The translations under genes and the position numbers were made by a program. A DNA stretch of 64,000 bases from Fusicatenibacter_A intestinipullorum (GTDB lineage Bacteria; Bacillota; Negativicutes; Acidaminococcales; Acidaminococcaceae), in assembly GCA_019117495.1 (NCBI GenBank), contig DWZP01000025.1, positions 16,077 through 80,076 of the forward strand. The letters are read 5' to 3'. Shown here in pieces: positions 1 through 7,856 of the stretch. The stretch's first letter is position 1. Every line of letters begins with the position of its first letter. The notes beneath the pieces are model-generated. The model worked only from the letters and a program-made list of their open reading frames with translations. It was not told the origin of the DNA and did no database searches.

Positions 1-1239
1 AGTGCCAAAATCCCAGAAGAACATAAATTTCTGGTGGTCAATTAAATTAACACGCGATACGCTGATTAAAACCAATGTTGCCGCTGCCAGCGGGCTTACC
101 GGGAAACCTACCGTCATCTGCCCAAGCACAGCTGCACGCCCGATTTGCACCGGATCGATGCCAAGAGAAGCTGCCATTTCATAAATAACCGGCAGCACGC
201 CGAAGTAATAAGCATCCGTAGGAAATACAAGGCTTAAAGGCATACTCGTTACTGCTACGGAAAGCGGCAGCAGGCTGCCCATATGTTCAGGAATTAACGA
301 AACAAGAGTCTTAGCCATTTCCGTAATCATTTTGGTTTCGGAAAGAATACCGGTAAAACATCCTGCCGAGAAAATTAATGTTACTATCATTAAAACTTCA
401 CCGGCATATGCTTTCAAACGTTTTGTCTGTTCTTCAAGATTAGGATAGTTTACCGTAATTGCCAATGCAAAACCTATCATAAAAATAGTCGCCATCGGCA
501 TAATATCCATCAGCAGCACCACAATCATCAAAACAGTCAAAATGCAGTTAAACCAGAAAAGCTGCGGTCTTTTGGCACTCTGGTCTTCGCCGAGGCCATC
601 AAAAGTATGCTCGTCAATATGCATAACTCCGAGTCTTTTGCGTTCCTTTTTGCCAACATAGTAGCAGGCAAACAATACCCAGGCAATGCCAACAGCCATG
701 GCAGGTACAATCGGAGTAAAAATTGCAGAAGAATCAGCATGCAAAACCGCCATAACACGCGTTGTCGGCCTGCTCCACGGAAGCGGATTCATAACGCCTG
801 CCGCCATACCTACTGCAAACGGCAAAATAAGAGGATTCATTTTTAATTTAGTAGTAATCGGCAGCATGGCAGAAACGGAAATAATAAAAGTAGTTGTACC
901 GTCGCCGTCCAGCGAAACAAGCATTGCCAGAACCGCTGCACCAATGGTAATCTTTACAGGGTCACCCTTTACAAGTTTTAAAATTCTGTTAACCATAGGG
1001 TCAAATAACCCTGCATCAATCATAATGCCGAAATAAATTACAGCAAAAATAGGTATCATTGCCGAAGGAGTAACCTTAATTACACCGGCAATCATCATTT
1101 TGCCTATATCAAAACCAAAACCGCCAATTATTGCTGCAATAACAGGTATGCCAATCAGCGCCGACTGAATTGACAATTTTTTGGTCATTGTAACATACAA
1201 AAATATGATAATGGTAGCAAAGCCTAAAACAGCTATCAT
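1..1239 (-). CDS. CitMHS-family citrate/cation symporter-like transporter (C-terminus off the window)
   Basis: An open reading frame of 413 codons starts at ATG 1239, preceded by a GGAGGT ribosome site, and runs off the left edge. The protein is almost entirely hydrophobic helices, with a conserved acidic-glycine turn (LDGDGTTT, about residue 110), NPLPW (about 150) and a FPTDAYYFG segment near the visible end. These features and the size (CitMHS proteins are about 430 residues) fit the CitMHS family of metal-citrate/proton symporters, so only about 20 residues are likely missing. Substrate cannot be told; several family members carry other carboxylates. It lies 39 bp downstream of the creatininase-like gene on the same strand, so the two are probably one operon and the transported acid may be its substrate or product. 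Confidence 0.82.
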   Translation of the reverse strand, partial: MIAVLGFATIIIFLYVTMTKKLSIQSALIGIPVIAAIIGGFGFDIGKMMIAGVIKVTPSAMIPIFAVIYFGIMIDAGLFDPMVNRILKLVKGDPVKITIGAAVLAMLVSLDGDGTTTFIISVSAMLPITTKLKMNPLILPFAVGMAAGVMNPLPWSRPTTRVMAVLHADSSAIFTPIVPAMAVGIAWVLFACYYVGKKERKRLGVMHIDEHTFDGLGEDQSAKRPQLFWFNCILTVLMIVVLLMDIMPMATIFMIGFALAITVNYPNLEEQTKRLKAYAGEVLMIVTLIFSAGCFTGILSETKMITEMAKTLVSLIPEHMGSLLPLSVAVTSMPLSLVFPTDAYYFGVLPVIYEMAASLGIDPVQIGRAAVLGQMTVGFPVSPLAAATLVLISVSRVNLIDHQKFMFFWDFGT

Positions 1240-1278
1240 AATTCTACCTCCCCGTTATAAAACCAAATAAATCAACAA

Positions 1279-2064
1279 TTAAATATGGGTATCGTTTTCT
1301 TTTATAATTTTTACCATTTCACAGCACGCATCAACCAAATGGTTAACTATTTTTTCTCCGCGTTCTGCGCTGGATGCAAACGGATTACCCATTACACCCT
1401 GCTTGGTAACGTCAATCATATCCATATAAAGATTGAACGGAACACCTTTAACCATACCCTTTTTAAGGCCGTTTACAGGAACGCCTTTATACTCTTTAAT
1501 GTTTTCAACCGGATTAAGCAAATCCATACGCATATCTTTCGGATATAAATAAAGCATTACCGATGTCAAAGGATCTCCGCCATGGCCGGAAGAATCAGGG
1601 CCTTCGCCATAAATTTCTTTTTTCGCTTCAGGCGTTAAGCCCTGCCATAAATCTATCGAAAAACATACAATTCCCTTTTCGCGGCGTAATTTTCTTGCCA
1701 CATCTTCAATAGTAGGTGTATTTCCGGCATGGCCGTTAATGAAAAAGATTTTTGTAATACCGTGCTCGGTAAGGCTTTCAACAACATCTGTAATAACGGC
1801 TTCTACCGTGGAAGGGCGGAGCGATATTGTGCCCGGGAAACAACGGAAATATTCACTGCAGCCAAACGGAATAACAGGGACGTAATAAGCACCGGCTTTT
1901 TCCGCAACACGTTTGGCAATAGCTTCAGCAGCCAGATAGTCGCCGGTTAAAGAATGTATTCCCTGCTGTTCGGTAGAACCCATAGGAATAATAACAACCG
2001 GGTCATTTTTAAATACTTCTTCGATTTCTTTCCAGGTCATATGATACAAAGCATGTTTTTCCAT
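1279..2064 (-). CDS. creatininase-family amidohydrolase
   Basis: 261 residues. The start ATG 2064 is chosen because GGGAG lies 8 bases upstream; an in-frame GTG at 2073 overlaps that ribosome site. The creatininase (CrnA) fold is indicated by GSTEQQG near residue 30 (usual GSxEQHG, with Glu as metal ligand), a following Gly-Asp in place of the usual Thr-Asp, and the hallmark NGHAGN near residue 112. Family members are metal-dependent cyclic-amide or amide hydrolases of the cytosol (creatininase, formamide hydrolases of riboflavin/F420 synthesis, mycofactocin MftE). Gln replaces the usual His of EQHG, so substrate is likely not creatinine. Upstream of a CitMHS transporter and divergent from a GntR regulator: a small regulated catabolic operon. 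Confidence 0.8.
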   Translation of the reverse strand: MEKHALYHMTWKEIEEVFKNDPVVIIPMGSTEQQGIHSLTGDYLAAEAIAKRVAEKAGAYYVPVIPFGCSEYFRCFPGTISLRPSTVEAVITDVVESLTEHGITKIFFINGHAGNTPTIEDVARKLRREKGIVCFSIDLWQGLTPEAKKEIYGEGPDSSGHGGDPLTSVMLYLYPKDMRMDLLNPVENIKEYKGVPVNGLKKGMVKGVPFNLYMDMIDVTKQGVMGNPFASSAERGEKIVNHLVDACCEMVKIIKENDTHI

Positions 2065-2091
2065 ATTCTCCACTCCCTTTTATCAATTTAT

Positions 2092-2105
2092 TATAATATT
2101 ATAAT
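2092..2105. promoter_or_regulatory. AT palindrome, candidate GntR operator at the creatininase promoter
   Basis: TATAATATTATA at 2092-2103 is a perfect palindrome 28 bp upstream of the creatininase start. The 13-mer ATAATATTATAAT (2093-2105) recurs exactly at 2954-2966, over the -10 of the M20 hydrolase gene. Two copies flanking the gntR gene suggest a shared operator for the encoded regulator; AT-rich composition makes chance recurrence possible. Confidence 0.4.
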
Positions 2106-2190
2106 TTTCTGAAAAAAGCAAGAAAACCTTTTGGCAACTGTGCAGGCAATGTGGTATTATTAAAGTATCAATAATAAAGGGAACTTAATA

Positions 2191-2913
2191 ATGAGACAAA
2201 CACTTAACTTTAAAATTTATCAGGATTTATACAACAAAATACGCAGCCATTTTTATAAACCGGGCGAACAGCTGCCTACCGAAAGCGCGCTGGCAGAGCG
2301 TTATAGCACCAGCCTTTCTCCCATACGCCAGGCGCTTGGAAAACTGGAAAGCGAGCAGCTTATTATACGCATGCCGGGCAAAGGCACTTTTGTTTCCAGC
2401 TCTTTACCATGGGAAAATATGCTTTTAATGAGCGGTTTTGGCGTACACTTTATAGACAAAAAGGTAGATAGTGATTCCGTACACTGCCAAACATTAAAAT
2501 GCTGCAAAAAAGCCATGGACGAACAGCAATGCAGCCTATTTAAAACCGATCCGGCAAAACTTTTTACATATGTTGCCCGCGTGCGTTATGTCGACGGAAA
2601 ACCGTTATTTTTCCTTAACCATTATTTTGAAAAACCGGAACCGGAAGAAGTAATTGCTGCCGGTGAAATAAAATCCATACGCAGCTTTTTATCAAAACAC
2701 GGCTTAAAAACTGCTTATGTACAGGAACGCGTTAAAGCAGTGGCTGCCGATAAAGAACTTGGCAACCTCTTTTCAGTTCCGTTCGGATTTCCACTTTTAA
2801 AAATCGTCCGCAAGGAGCTTAACGAAAACTACGAACCGATTATTTTCGGCGAATATTATGTAAATTCAGATGTTTGGGATTACCGCGTGCAGTACAGCGC
2901 CGGAGAATTATAA
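2191..2913 (+). CDS. GntR/HutC-family transcriptional regulator with UTRA domain
   Basis: 240 residues, ATG 2191 with AAGGGAA upstream. Residues 1-70 form a GntR winged helix (QDLYNKIRSHFYKPGEQLPTE, then SLSPIRQALGKLESEQLI and GKGTFV). Residues about 90-235 look like the UTRA ligand-binding domain of the HutC subfamily (YVARVRYVDGKPLFF, then the C-terminal EPIIFGEYYVNSDVW). It is divergent from the creatininase-CitMHS operon and followed after 74 bp by an M20 hydrolase, and is probably their local ligand-responsive regulator, acting at the repeated AT palindrome. Ligand unknown; UTRA domains bind small carboxylates, amino acids or sugar derivatives. Confidence 0.88.
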   Translation: MRQTLNFKIYQDLYNKIRSHFYKPGEQLPTESALAERYSTSLSPIRQALGKLESEQLIIRMPGKGTFVSSSLPWENMLLMSGFGVHFIDKKVDSDSVHCQTLKCCKKAMDEQQCSLFKTDPAKLFTYVARVRYVDGKPLFFLNHYFEKPEPEEVIAAGEIKSIRSFLSKHGLKTAYVQERVKAVAADKELGNLFSVPFGFPLLKIVRKELNENYEPIIFGEYYVNSDVWDYRVQYSAGEL

Positions 2914-2936
2914 GAAAATCTTATCAATCAGTATTT

Positions 2937-2966
2937 TTGCGAGATTAAATATCATAATATTATAAT
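2937..2966 (+). promoter_or_regulatory. promoter of the M20 hydrolase gene, overlapped by candidate GntR operator
   Basis: TTGCGA (2937-2942), 18-bp spacer and TATAAT (2961-2966). The -10 lies inside the 13-mer ATAATATTATAAT (2954-2966) that is repeated upstream of the creatininase operon, so repressor binding there would block transcription. Confidence 0.5.
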
Positions 2967-2987
2967 CTTTTGTTGGGAGGTAATAAT

Positions 2988-4178
2988 ATGTCAGCCATTC
3001 AAAAAATGATGCAGGAACTTGAACCTGAATATATAAAAATCAGGCGCTACCTGCACCAGCATCCGGAATTAAGCTTTCAGGAAGAAAATACCACAAAATT
3101 CATAAAAGACGAATTAAATAAATACGGTATCGAAGTTTATGATAACAAAGGTTTTACCGGTGCTGTCGGCATTTTACATGGTGCAATGCCCGGCAAAACA
3201 ATCGCATTGAGGGCCGATATCGACGCGCTGCCGGTTAAGGAAAATACAGGGTTGGAATTTGCCTCCGTAAACGAAGGCTGCTGCCATGCCTGCGGACACG
3301 ATTTGCATATGACTTCACTGCTTGCGGCAGCCCGGCTTTTGAGCAAATACCGCCAGCACCTGCATGGCACAGTAAAATTCTTTTTCCAGCCTGCGGAAGA
3401 AAAACTTGGCGGTTCTGAAACCATTATTAACAACGGATTTTTAGATGATGTTGACGCTGTTTTCGGCGCACATACCTGGCCGGATGTTCCCGGCGGTTCA
3501 ATCGGCATTAAATACGGCCCGATGATGGCCGGTTCCGACAGTTTTAAAATTACAATTACCGCCCCCGGCGGCCATGCAGCGCACCCACACAAAACACCGG
3601 ACCCAATTGCTGCGGCTGCTTATATGATTACTCAGCTTCAAACCATAGTTTCGCGCGAACTTAACCCACTCGATTCCGCTGTTATTACCGTAGGCAAAAT
3701 GACGGCAGGCACTGCAGCCAATATCATTCCTTCAGAAGTAGTGCTTGAAGGTTCCATGCGCTATCTGCTGCCGGAAACACGCAGGCAAATACACGAAAGC
3801 ATTAAACGCATTGCCGATGGTACGGCACTGGCACTGCGCGTACACGCCGAAACGGAAATTATACCCGGCTGCGGGCCTGTTATAGGCGCAGATAATCTTG
3901 TAGATATGATAGAAGCTTCCGCTGCAAAACTTTTAGGCAACGATAAAGTAACTATTCTCCCCTCTGCGTCTATGGGTTCGGAAGATTTTTCCTTCTATCT
4001 TGCTAAAAAACCGGGGGCATTTTTCCGTATCGGCACGGGCATGGCAGACCCAAATTCACATCTTGCCCTGCATAACGGAAAGTTGCTTTTCAGCGAGGAC
4101 GCTATTTTAGCCGGGGCTGTAACATTCTGCGGCATTGTTTTCCTGTTTACCGGCTCGGATTTTTCTATGCTGGAGTAA
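2988..4178 (+). CDS. M20-family metallohydrolase (amidohydrolase/aminoacylase type)
   Basis: 396 residues. ATG 2988 follows GGGAGG by 7 bases; a TTG six codons earlier overlaps that site and is rejected. The M20D (hippurate hydrolase/IAA-amino-acid hydrolase) pattern is clear: HQHPELSFQE near residue 25, RADIDALP near 75, CGHDLHM near 97 (metal-binding Cys/His), PAEEKLGG near 132, the dimerisation-domain motif APGGHAAHPH near 195 and MGSEDFSFY near 330. Such enzymes remove amino acids from N-acyl or amide conjugates in the cytosol. It sits behind the GntR gene and candidate operator, suggesting co-regulation with the creatininase operon. Exact substrate unknown. Confidence 0.85.
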   Translation: MSAIQKMMQELEPEYIKIRRYLHQHPELSFQEENTTKFIKDELNKYGIEVYDNKGFTGAVGILHGAMPGKTIALRADIDALPVKENTGLEFASVNEGCCHACGHDLHMTSLLAAARLLSKYRQHLHGTVKFFFQPAEEKLGGSETIINNGFLDDVDAVFGAHTWPDVPGGSIGIKYGPMMAGSDSFKITITAPGGHAAHPHKTPDPIAAAAYMITQLQTIVSRELNPLDSAVITVGKMTAGTAANIIPSEVVLEGSMRYLLPETRRQIHESIKRIADGTALALRVHAETEIIPGCGPVIGADNLVDMIEASAAKLLGNDKVTILPSASMGSEDFSFYLAKKPGAFFRIGTGMADPNSHLALHNGKLLFSEDAILAGAVTFCGIVFLFTGSDFSMLE

Positions 4179-4189
4179 GATAAAAACAA

Positions 4190-4249
4190 AATCCACCTGT
4201 TAGGACTCAAAGGTTAAGCAATCTTTAAACCTTCCATAACAGGTGGATT
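4190..4249. terminator. bidirectional terminator between convergent M20 genes
   Basis: A 13-bp perfect stem, AATCCACCTGTTA (4190-4202) with its complement (4237-4249), followed by TTTTTT on the plus strand. The loop holds a smaller AAGGTT/AACCTT pairing. A short A-run precedes the stem, so it could also serve the minus-strand gene, although about 50 bp beyond its stop. Confidence 0.85.
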
Positions 4250-4302
4250 TTTTATATCCAAATCAATTATTTTATTTAAAATATACCGTTAGCAACCTGC
4301 AA

Positions 4303-5406
4303 TCACCCAAGCTTTTTCAGTGTAATTTTTTCCAAAACTTCCACGCCAGCCTGTAAACCATCGATATTAAAATGCATATTAGGGTCGTGCAGCCCAGGTT
4401 CGGCAGCAACGCCGACGCCAAAATAAGCCGCTTTTAATTTAGGATATGTTTTAGCAAAGTAATGGAAATCTTCACCGCCGGGATTTACAAGCTCTTCGCC
4501 GAGATTTTCTTCACCCACAACTTCTTTAATGCACTCTGCAACTTCGGCAGTAAGCTCTTTATCAAGCACTGCTGCTGGAATAACTCCGCCCGGTAAGCTA
4601 AATTCTGCCTTTGCCCCGTAAGCAGCGGCAACATTTTCTGAAGCTTTTTGCAGTTTGCCAAGCAATTCTGTCATACCTTCATTTTCCTGGCAACGCACGT
4701 CAAAAGTTATCTCCGCATGGTCTGGAATAATATTATACGCACTACCGCCACCATTAACGGCTGTAGCTTTGCAAGACCAGGAAATTACCGGATTAATTCT
4801 AACCACAGACGCCGCATTGATAACTGCCGCTGCTGCTTCAACAGCGTTAACCCCCAAATGCGGGCGCGAACCGTGACAGCTTTGCCCTGTAATTTTTACT
4901 TTGGCAAAGGTGCTTGAAGCATGCCTTACAGCAGGCGATAATTTGCCAAACGGCAAATCCTGCACTGGACGGATATGCAGCCCGACAGCAATATCGACGT
5001 CTTCCAGCACACCGGCGTCAATTACAGCCAGCGCACCTTTTAAAGTTTCCTCGCCCTGTTGAAACAAAATTTTTAAAGTTCCTTTTTTTATTTTATCTTT
5101 TAAGTTAGAAGCCGCCGCTAAAACCATAGAGCAGTGGGCATCATGCCCGCAGGCGTGTATTGCCTTATGCTCGCCGTTAATAACAAACGGCAGCGCATCC
5201 ATATCTGCACGCAAAAGCATTACCGGCCCTGGTTCCGCACCCTTTACTACACCTACAACGCCGGTTCCGCCAACATTCGTTGTAACTTTGTAACCAAGTT
5301 CTCTTAATTTATCCGCAAGATAAGCAGAAGTTTTAAATTCTTGAAAGCCTATTTCCGGAATTTGGTGTAAATCATGAAAAATATCTTTTACATTTAAAAT
5401 AGCCAT
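4303..5406 (-). CDS. second M20-family metallohydrolase (amidohydrolase)
   Basis: 367 residues. ATG 5406 lies 5 bases behind a GAGGAGG ribosome site; an in-frame TTG at 5430 is rejected. Motifs of the M20D group: HQIPEIGFQE near residue 13, RADMDALPF near 68, HACGHDAHCS near 83, QQGEET near 117 and PGGEDFHYF near 315. It is convergent with the first M20 gene but diverges in sequence and is shorter, so it is a paralog and not a recent duplicate. Probably a cytosolic N-acyl-amino-acid or peptide-amide hydrolase; the gene upstream on the opposite strand is the YjiH/YjiG membrane pair, with which it shares the intergenic region. Confidence 0.83.
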   Translation of the reverse strand: MAILNVKDIFHDLHQIPEIGFQEFKTSAYLADKLRELGYKVTTNVGGTGVVGVVKGAEPGPVMLLRADMDALPFVINGEHKAIHACGHDAHCSMVLAAASNLKDKIKKGTLKILFQQGEETLKGALAVIDAGVLEDVDIAVGLHIRPVQDLPFGKLSPAVRHASSTFAKVKITGQSCHGSRPHLGVNAVEAAAAVINAASVVRINPVISWSCKATAVNGGGSAYNIIPDHAEITFDVRCQENEGMTELLGKLQKASENVAAAYGAKAEFSLPGGVIPAAVLDKELTAEVAECIKEVVGEENLGEELVNPGGEDFHYFAKTYPKLKAAYFGVGVAAEPGLHDPNMHFNIDGLQAGVEVLEKITLKKLG

Positions 5407-5540
5407 ATTATCCTCCTCTAAAAACAACAACCAACAACAATTATTTTACCAAAATTTGAAAAAATTATAACATATCGTTTTTTAAATAGCAATACTAAAA
5501 TGTATTTTAAAAATTCTAAAAATAAATTTTCATTTTCGTC

Positions 5541-5569
5541 TTGACATTACGTATTTCTGTCAATATAAT
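5541..5569 (+). promoter_or_regulatory. consensus sigma-A promoter of yjiH-yjiG
   Basis: Perfect TTGACA (5541-5546), 17-bp spacer, perfect TATAAT (5564-5569), 51 bp before the yjiH start codon. An exact consensus promoter predicts strong expression unless repressed. Confidence 0.85.
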
Positions 5570-5620
5570 AAAGACAAATTTATTGCATTATTTGTTTTTG
5601 TTGTTTGATAGGAGGGCATT

Positions 5621-6298
5621 ATGGAAAAAAATGAGAAAAAACTCACTAACTTTGATTCTGAAGAATGGCGTGTAGGGCCAAAGGCTTTTATTTCTTTAGC
5701 CGCTGCAATTTTATTCTTTTCCGGGATAATGACCGGCTTTGACGGTATGAAATGGCTCAGCGCATTTGACTTCAGTACACTGATAGGCAAATTCGGCACC
5801 GTTAAAACGCTTGGCAAGGATACATTTGTCGGCACCGGTGGGCTGGGTGCACGCGGCGGTTTTATGTTTGCACTGTCACTTGTGCCAAGCGTAATGCTGG
5901 CAATCGGCTGTCTTGAAGTTTTATCACACTACGGCGCTATTAAAGCGGCCCACAAACTTTTAACACCATTGCTGCGACCATTACTCGGCGTACCGGGTTT
6001 AACCGGGCTGGCACTGATTACCGACCTGCAAAGCACAGATGCCGGTGCGGCATTAACCAAAGAACTATACGATCAGGACCTGATAACAAAGAAAGAGCTC
6101 ACAATCATCGGTTCCTGGCAATATTCCGGTGCAGGACTTATCAACAACTATTTTGCTATCGGTTCTGCTCTGTTTTCTTATTTAACCGTGCCGCTGCTTG
6201 TACCTTTTTTACTGATGTTTGTTTTTAAATTTGTCGGCGCCATGTTTGTGCGCTTTGTTTTAAATACTGTTTACAAGGAGGATTTTAAAAATGAGTAA
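5621..6298 (+). CDS. yjiH: YjiH-like membrane protein (nucleoside-recognition/gate domain)
   Basis: 225 residues, ATG 5621 behind AGGAGG. About five hydrophobic segments; the segment LITDLQSTDAGAALTKEL near residue 145 followed by GSWQYSGAGLINNYFAIGSA is typical of the Gate/nucleoside-recognition fold shared with SpmA, SpmB and FeoB. The size and the partner gene match E. coli YjiH (227 residues) and YjiG (153), a two-component inner-membrane pair of unproven transport function that in E. coli lies next to isoaspartyl dipeptidase. Here it lies next to M20 hydrolases, again pointing to amino-acid or dipeptide movement. It overlaps yjiG by 8 bases, so the two are translationally coupled. Confidence 0.82.
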   Translation: MEKNEKKLTNFDSEEWRVGPKAFISLAAAILFFSGIMTGFDGMKWLSAFDFSTLIGKFGTVKTLGKDTFVGTGGLGARGGFMFALSLVPSVMLAIGCLEVLSHYGAIKAAHKLLTPLLRPLLGVPGLTGLALITDLQSTDAGAALTKELYDQDLITKKELTIIGSWQYSGAGLINNYFAIGSALFSYLTVPLLVPFLLMFVFKFVGAMFVRFVLNTVYKEDFKNE

Positions 6299-6770
6299 CG
6301 GCGTTCAAGCAAAAAACGTATCCGGCAATCCGTTTGATATTTTCGTTATCGGTGCCCGCAAAGGTTTTAATATAGCAATCAACAATCTTGTACCTAACAT
6401 CTTAATGGCTTATGCCGTTGCAGAAATACTCAATTTGCTTGGTGTTATGAGTTTTTTAGGCAATGTCTTCGGACCGGCAATGACACTGTTTGGACTGCCA
6501 GGCGAAGCCGTTACGGTAGTGCTTACTGCTTGGCTTTCCAGTTCTGCTTCTGTAGGTCTTGCAGCCAACATGGCAGCAAACGGCATGCTTGACGCACGCC
6601 ACATTACGATTTTGATGCCCTGCTTCTTTTTGCTTGGGGCACAGCTGCAATATATGGGCAGGCTTTTAGGCGTAGCCGATGTACCAAAAAAATATTGGCC
6701 GCTTTTAATGCTTGCCAGCCTTCTCAACGCACTCTGCGCTATGATTATCATGAATTTATTCTTTGCTTGA
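6291..6770 (+). CDS. yjiG: YjiG-like membrane protein (nucleoside-recognition/gate domain)
   Basis: 159 residues, ATG 6291 inside the end of yjiH with AAGGAGG upstream. Four to five hydrophobic segments with NPFDIFVIGARKGFNIAINN near the start, and a mid-protein AWLSSSASVGLAANMAA stretch like that of the Gate domain. Length matches E. coli YjiG. It most likely forms a complex with the preceding YjiH in the cytoplasmic membrane. A strong terminator follows after 28 bp, so yjiH-yjiG is a self-contained operon driven by the consensus promoter at 5541. Confidence 0.82.
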   Translation: MSNGVQAKNVSGNPFDIFVIGARKGFNIAINNLVPNILMAYAVAEILNLLGVMSFLGNVFGPAMTLFGLPGEAVTVVLTAWLSSSASVGLAANMAANGMLDARHITILMPCFFLLGAQLQYMGRLLGVADVPKKYWPLLMLASLLNALCAMIIMNLFFA

Positions 6771-6797
6771 TAATTTAATAATACGGTATAAAGCAAA

Positions 6798-6829
6798 AAT
6801 ACCTTCTGCAAAACGCGGCAGAAGGTATT
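6798..6829. terminator. bidirectional terminator between yjiG and the nitrilase gene
   Basis: Perfect 12-bp stem AATACCTTCTGC (6798-6809) with its complement (6818-6829), 8-base loop, T-run on the plus side and A-run before the stem, so it can end both convergent genes. Confidence 0.88.
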
Positions 6830-6834
6830 TTGTT

Positions 6835-7755
6835 TTATTTATCCTCAATAACCAGTTTTAAAACATCAGGTCTTGCATAATGGCCGCATACATCAAATTC
6901 CATACGGCTGGCAGCCACTTTACTCATATCAAGCTCGGCATAAATAACAGTTTCTTTGTCCCATACAGGTTCTGTAAGGTAATGCCCGTAAGGGTCAACA
7001 ATACAGCTGCCGCCGCGGCACACCTTTTCAGGCAGCTTAGCAATTTCATCCTGTGCCTGCAAATCTGCCGGGTAAGTATCACGTGTAAAATACATATCGC
7101 AGTTTATAAAATAGCAATGCCCTTCAATAGCTATATGCTTAATTGTACTTTGCCATTCATCATTATCATTGGTATTTGGCGAAATATACAGAGTAATGCC
7201 TTTTTGATAAAGCGCAGCCCTTGCCAGCGGCATATAGCTTTCCCAGCAAATCATACTGCCCATTGGTCCCCACGGCGTTTCGGCAACCGGGAAATAGTTT
7301 TTGTCGGCATCACCCCATACCACGCGTTCCGAACCGGTAGGTTTTAATTTGCGATGTACAATAATTTCACCTTCCGGTGAAAAGAACAAATTAGTATTAT
7401 ACAGCGTTGCCGTTACGGCATCACGTTCAGACACGCCAATACTGAGCCAGGCACATGCATCTTTTGCCGCCTTTGCCAAAAGCTCCGTTTCAGGGCCAGG
7501 TACAACAATACTGTTTTCATAATACCGAAGCCAGTCTTTACGCCCCACTTCATTTCTGCTGCCAACGGTAAAACCAAAAGTCATTCCGTAAGGATATCCC
7601 GGTATAAACAATTCCGGAAATACAATTAATTCAGCCTTGTTTTCAGCACATTCTTTAATAAGTGCCACTGCCTTTTCCACACAGGCTTTTTTATCAAACA
7701 ATACAGGAGCAGCCTGTACCACAGCAATCTTGCAGCTCTTTTGCAAATCTTTCAT
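6835..7755 (-). CDS. nitrilase (carbon-nitrogen hydrolase superfamily)
   Basis: 306 residues; ATG 7755 is chosen because GGGAGG lies 6 bases upstream (an earlier in-frame start at 7827 falls inside the gdh terminator). The catalytic Glu-Lys-Cys triad is visible: Glu in VFPELFIPGYPYG near residue 45, Lys in HRKLKPTG near 130, and Cys in MICWESYMPLAR near 167. The CWESYMP motif and the PGYPYG motif belong to branch 1, the true nitrilase/cyanide hydratase branch, which converts organic nitriles to acids plus ammonia, instead of the amidase branches. Cytosolic, oligomeric enzyme. It lies downstream of glutamate dehydrogenase but is separated from it by a strong terminator, so it probably has its own weak promoter or depends on read-through. 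Confidence 0.85.
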   Translation of the reverse strand: MKDLQKSCKIAVVQAAPVLFDKKACVEKAVALIKECAENKAELIVFPELFIPGYPYGMTFGFTVGSRNEVGRKDWLRYYENSIVVPGPETELLAKAAKDACAWLSIGVSERDAVTATLYNTNLFFSPEGEIIVHRKLKPTGSERVVWGDADKNYFPVAETPWGPMGSMICWESYMPLARAALYQKGITLYISPNTNDNDEWQSTIKHIAIEGHCYFINCDMYFTRDTYPADLQAQDEIAKLPEKVCRGGSCIVDPYGHYLTEPVWDKETVIYAELDMSKVAASRMEFDVCGHYARPDVLKLVIEDK

Positions 7756-7779
7756 AAATCCTCCCTCTGCATTCACACA

Positions 7780-7809
7780 AAACCCCGGCAGTAACGGCTG
7801 CCGGGGTTT
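7780..7809 (-). terminator. terminator downstream of glutamate dehydrogenase
   Basis: A 12-bp GC-rich perfect stem: AAACCCCGGCAG (7780-7791) and its complement (7798-7809) with a 6-base loop. On the minus strand it is followed by TTTTGTG, ending the gdh transcript 47 bp after its stop. Confidence 0.9.
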
Positions 7810-7856
7810 AATACTGCCATTAAGCAATTAAATTTTAACGAAGTTTAAAACGCTTA

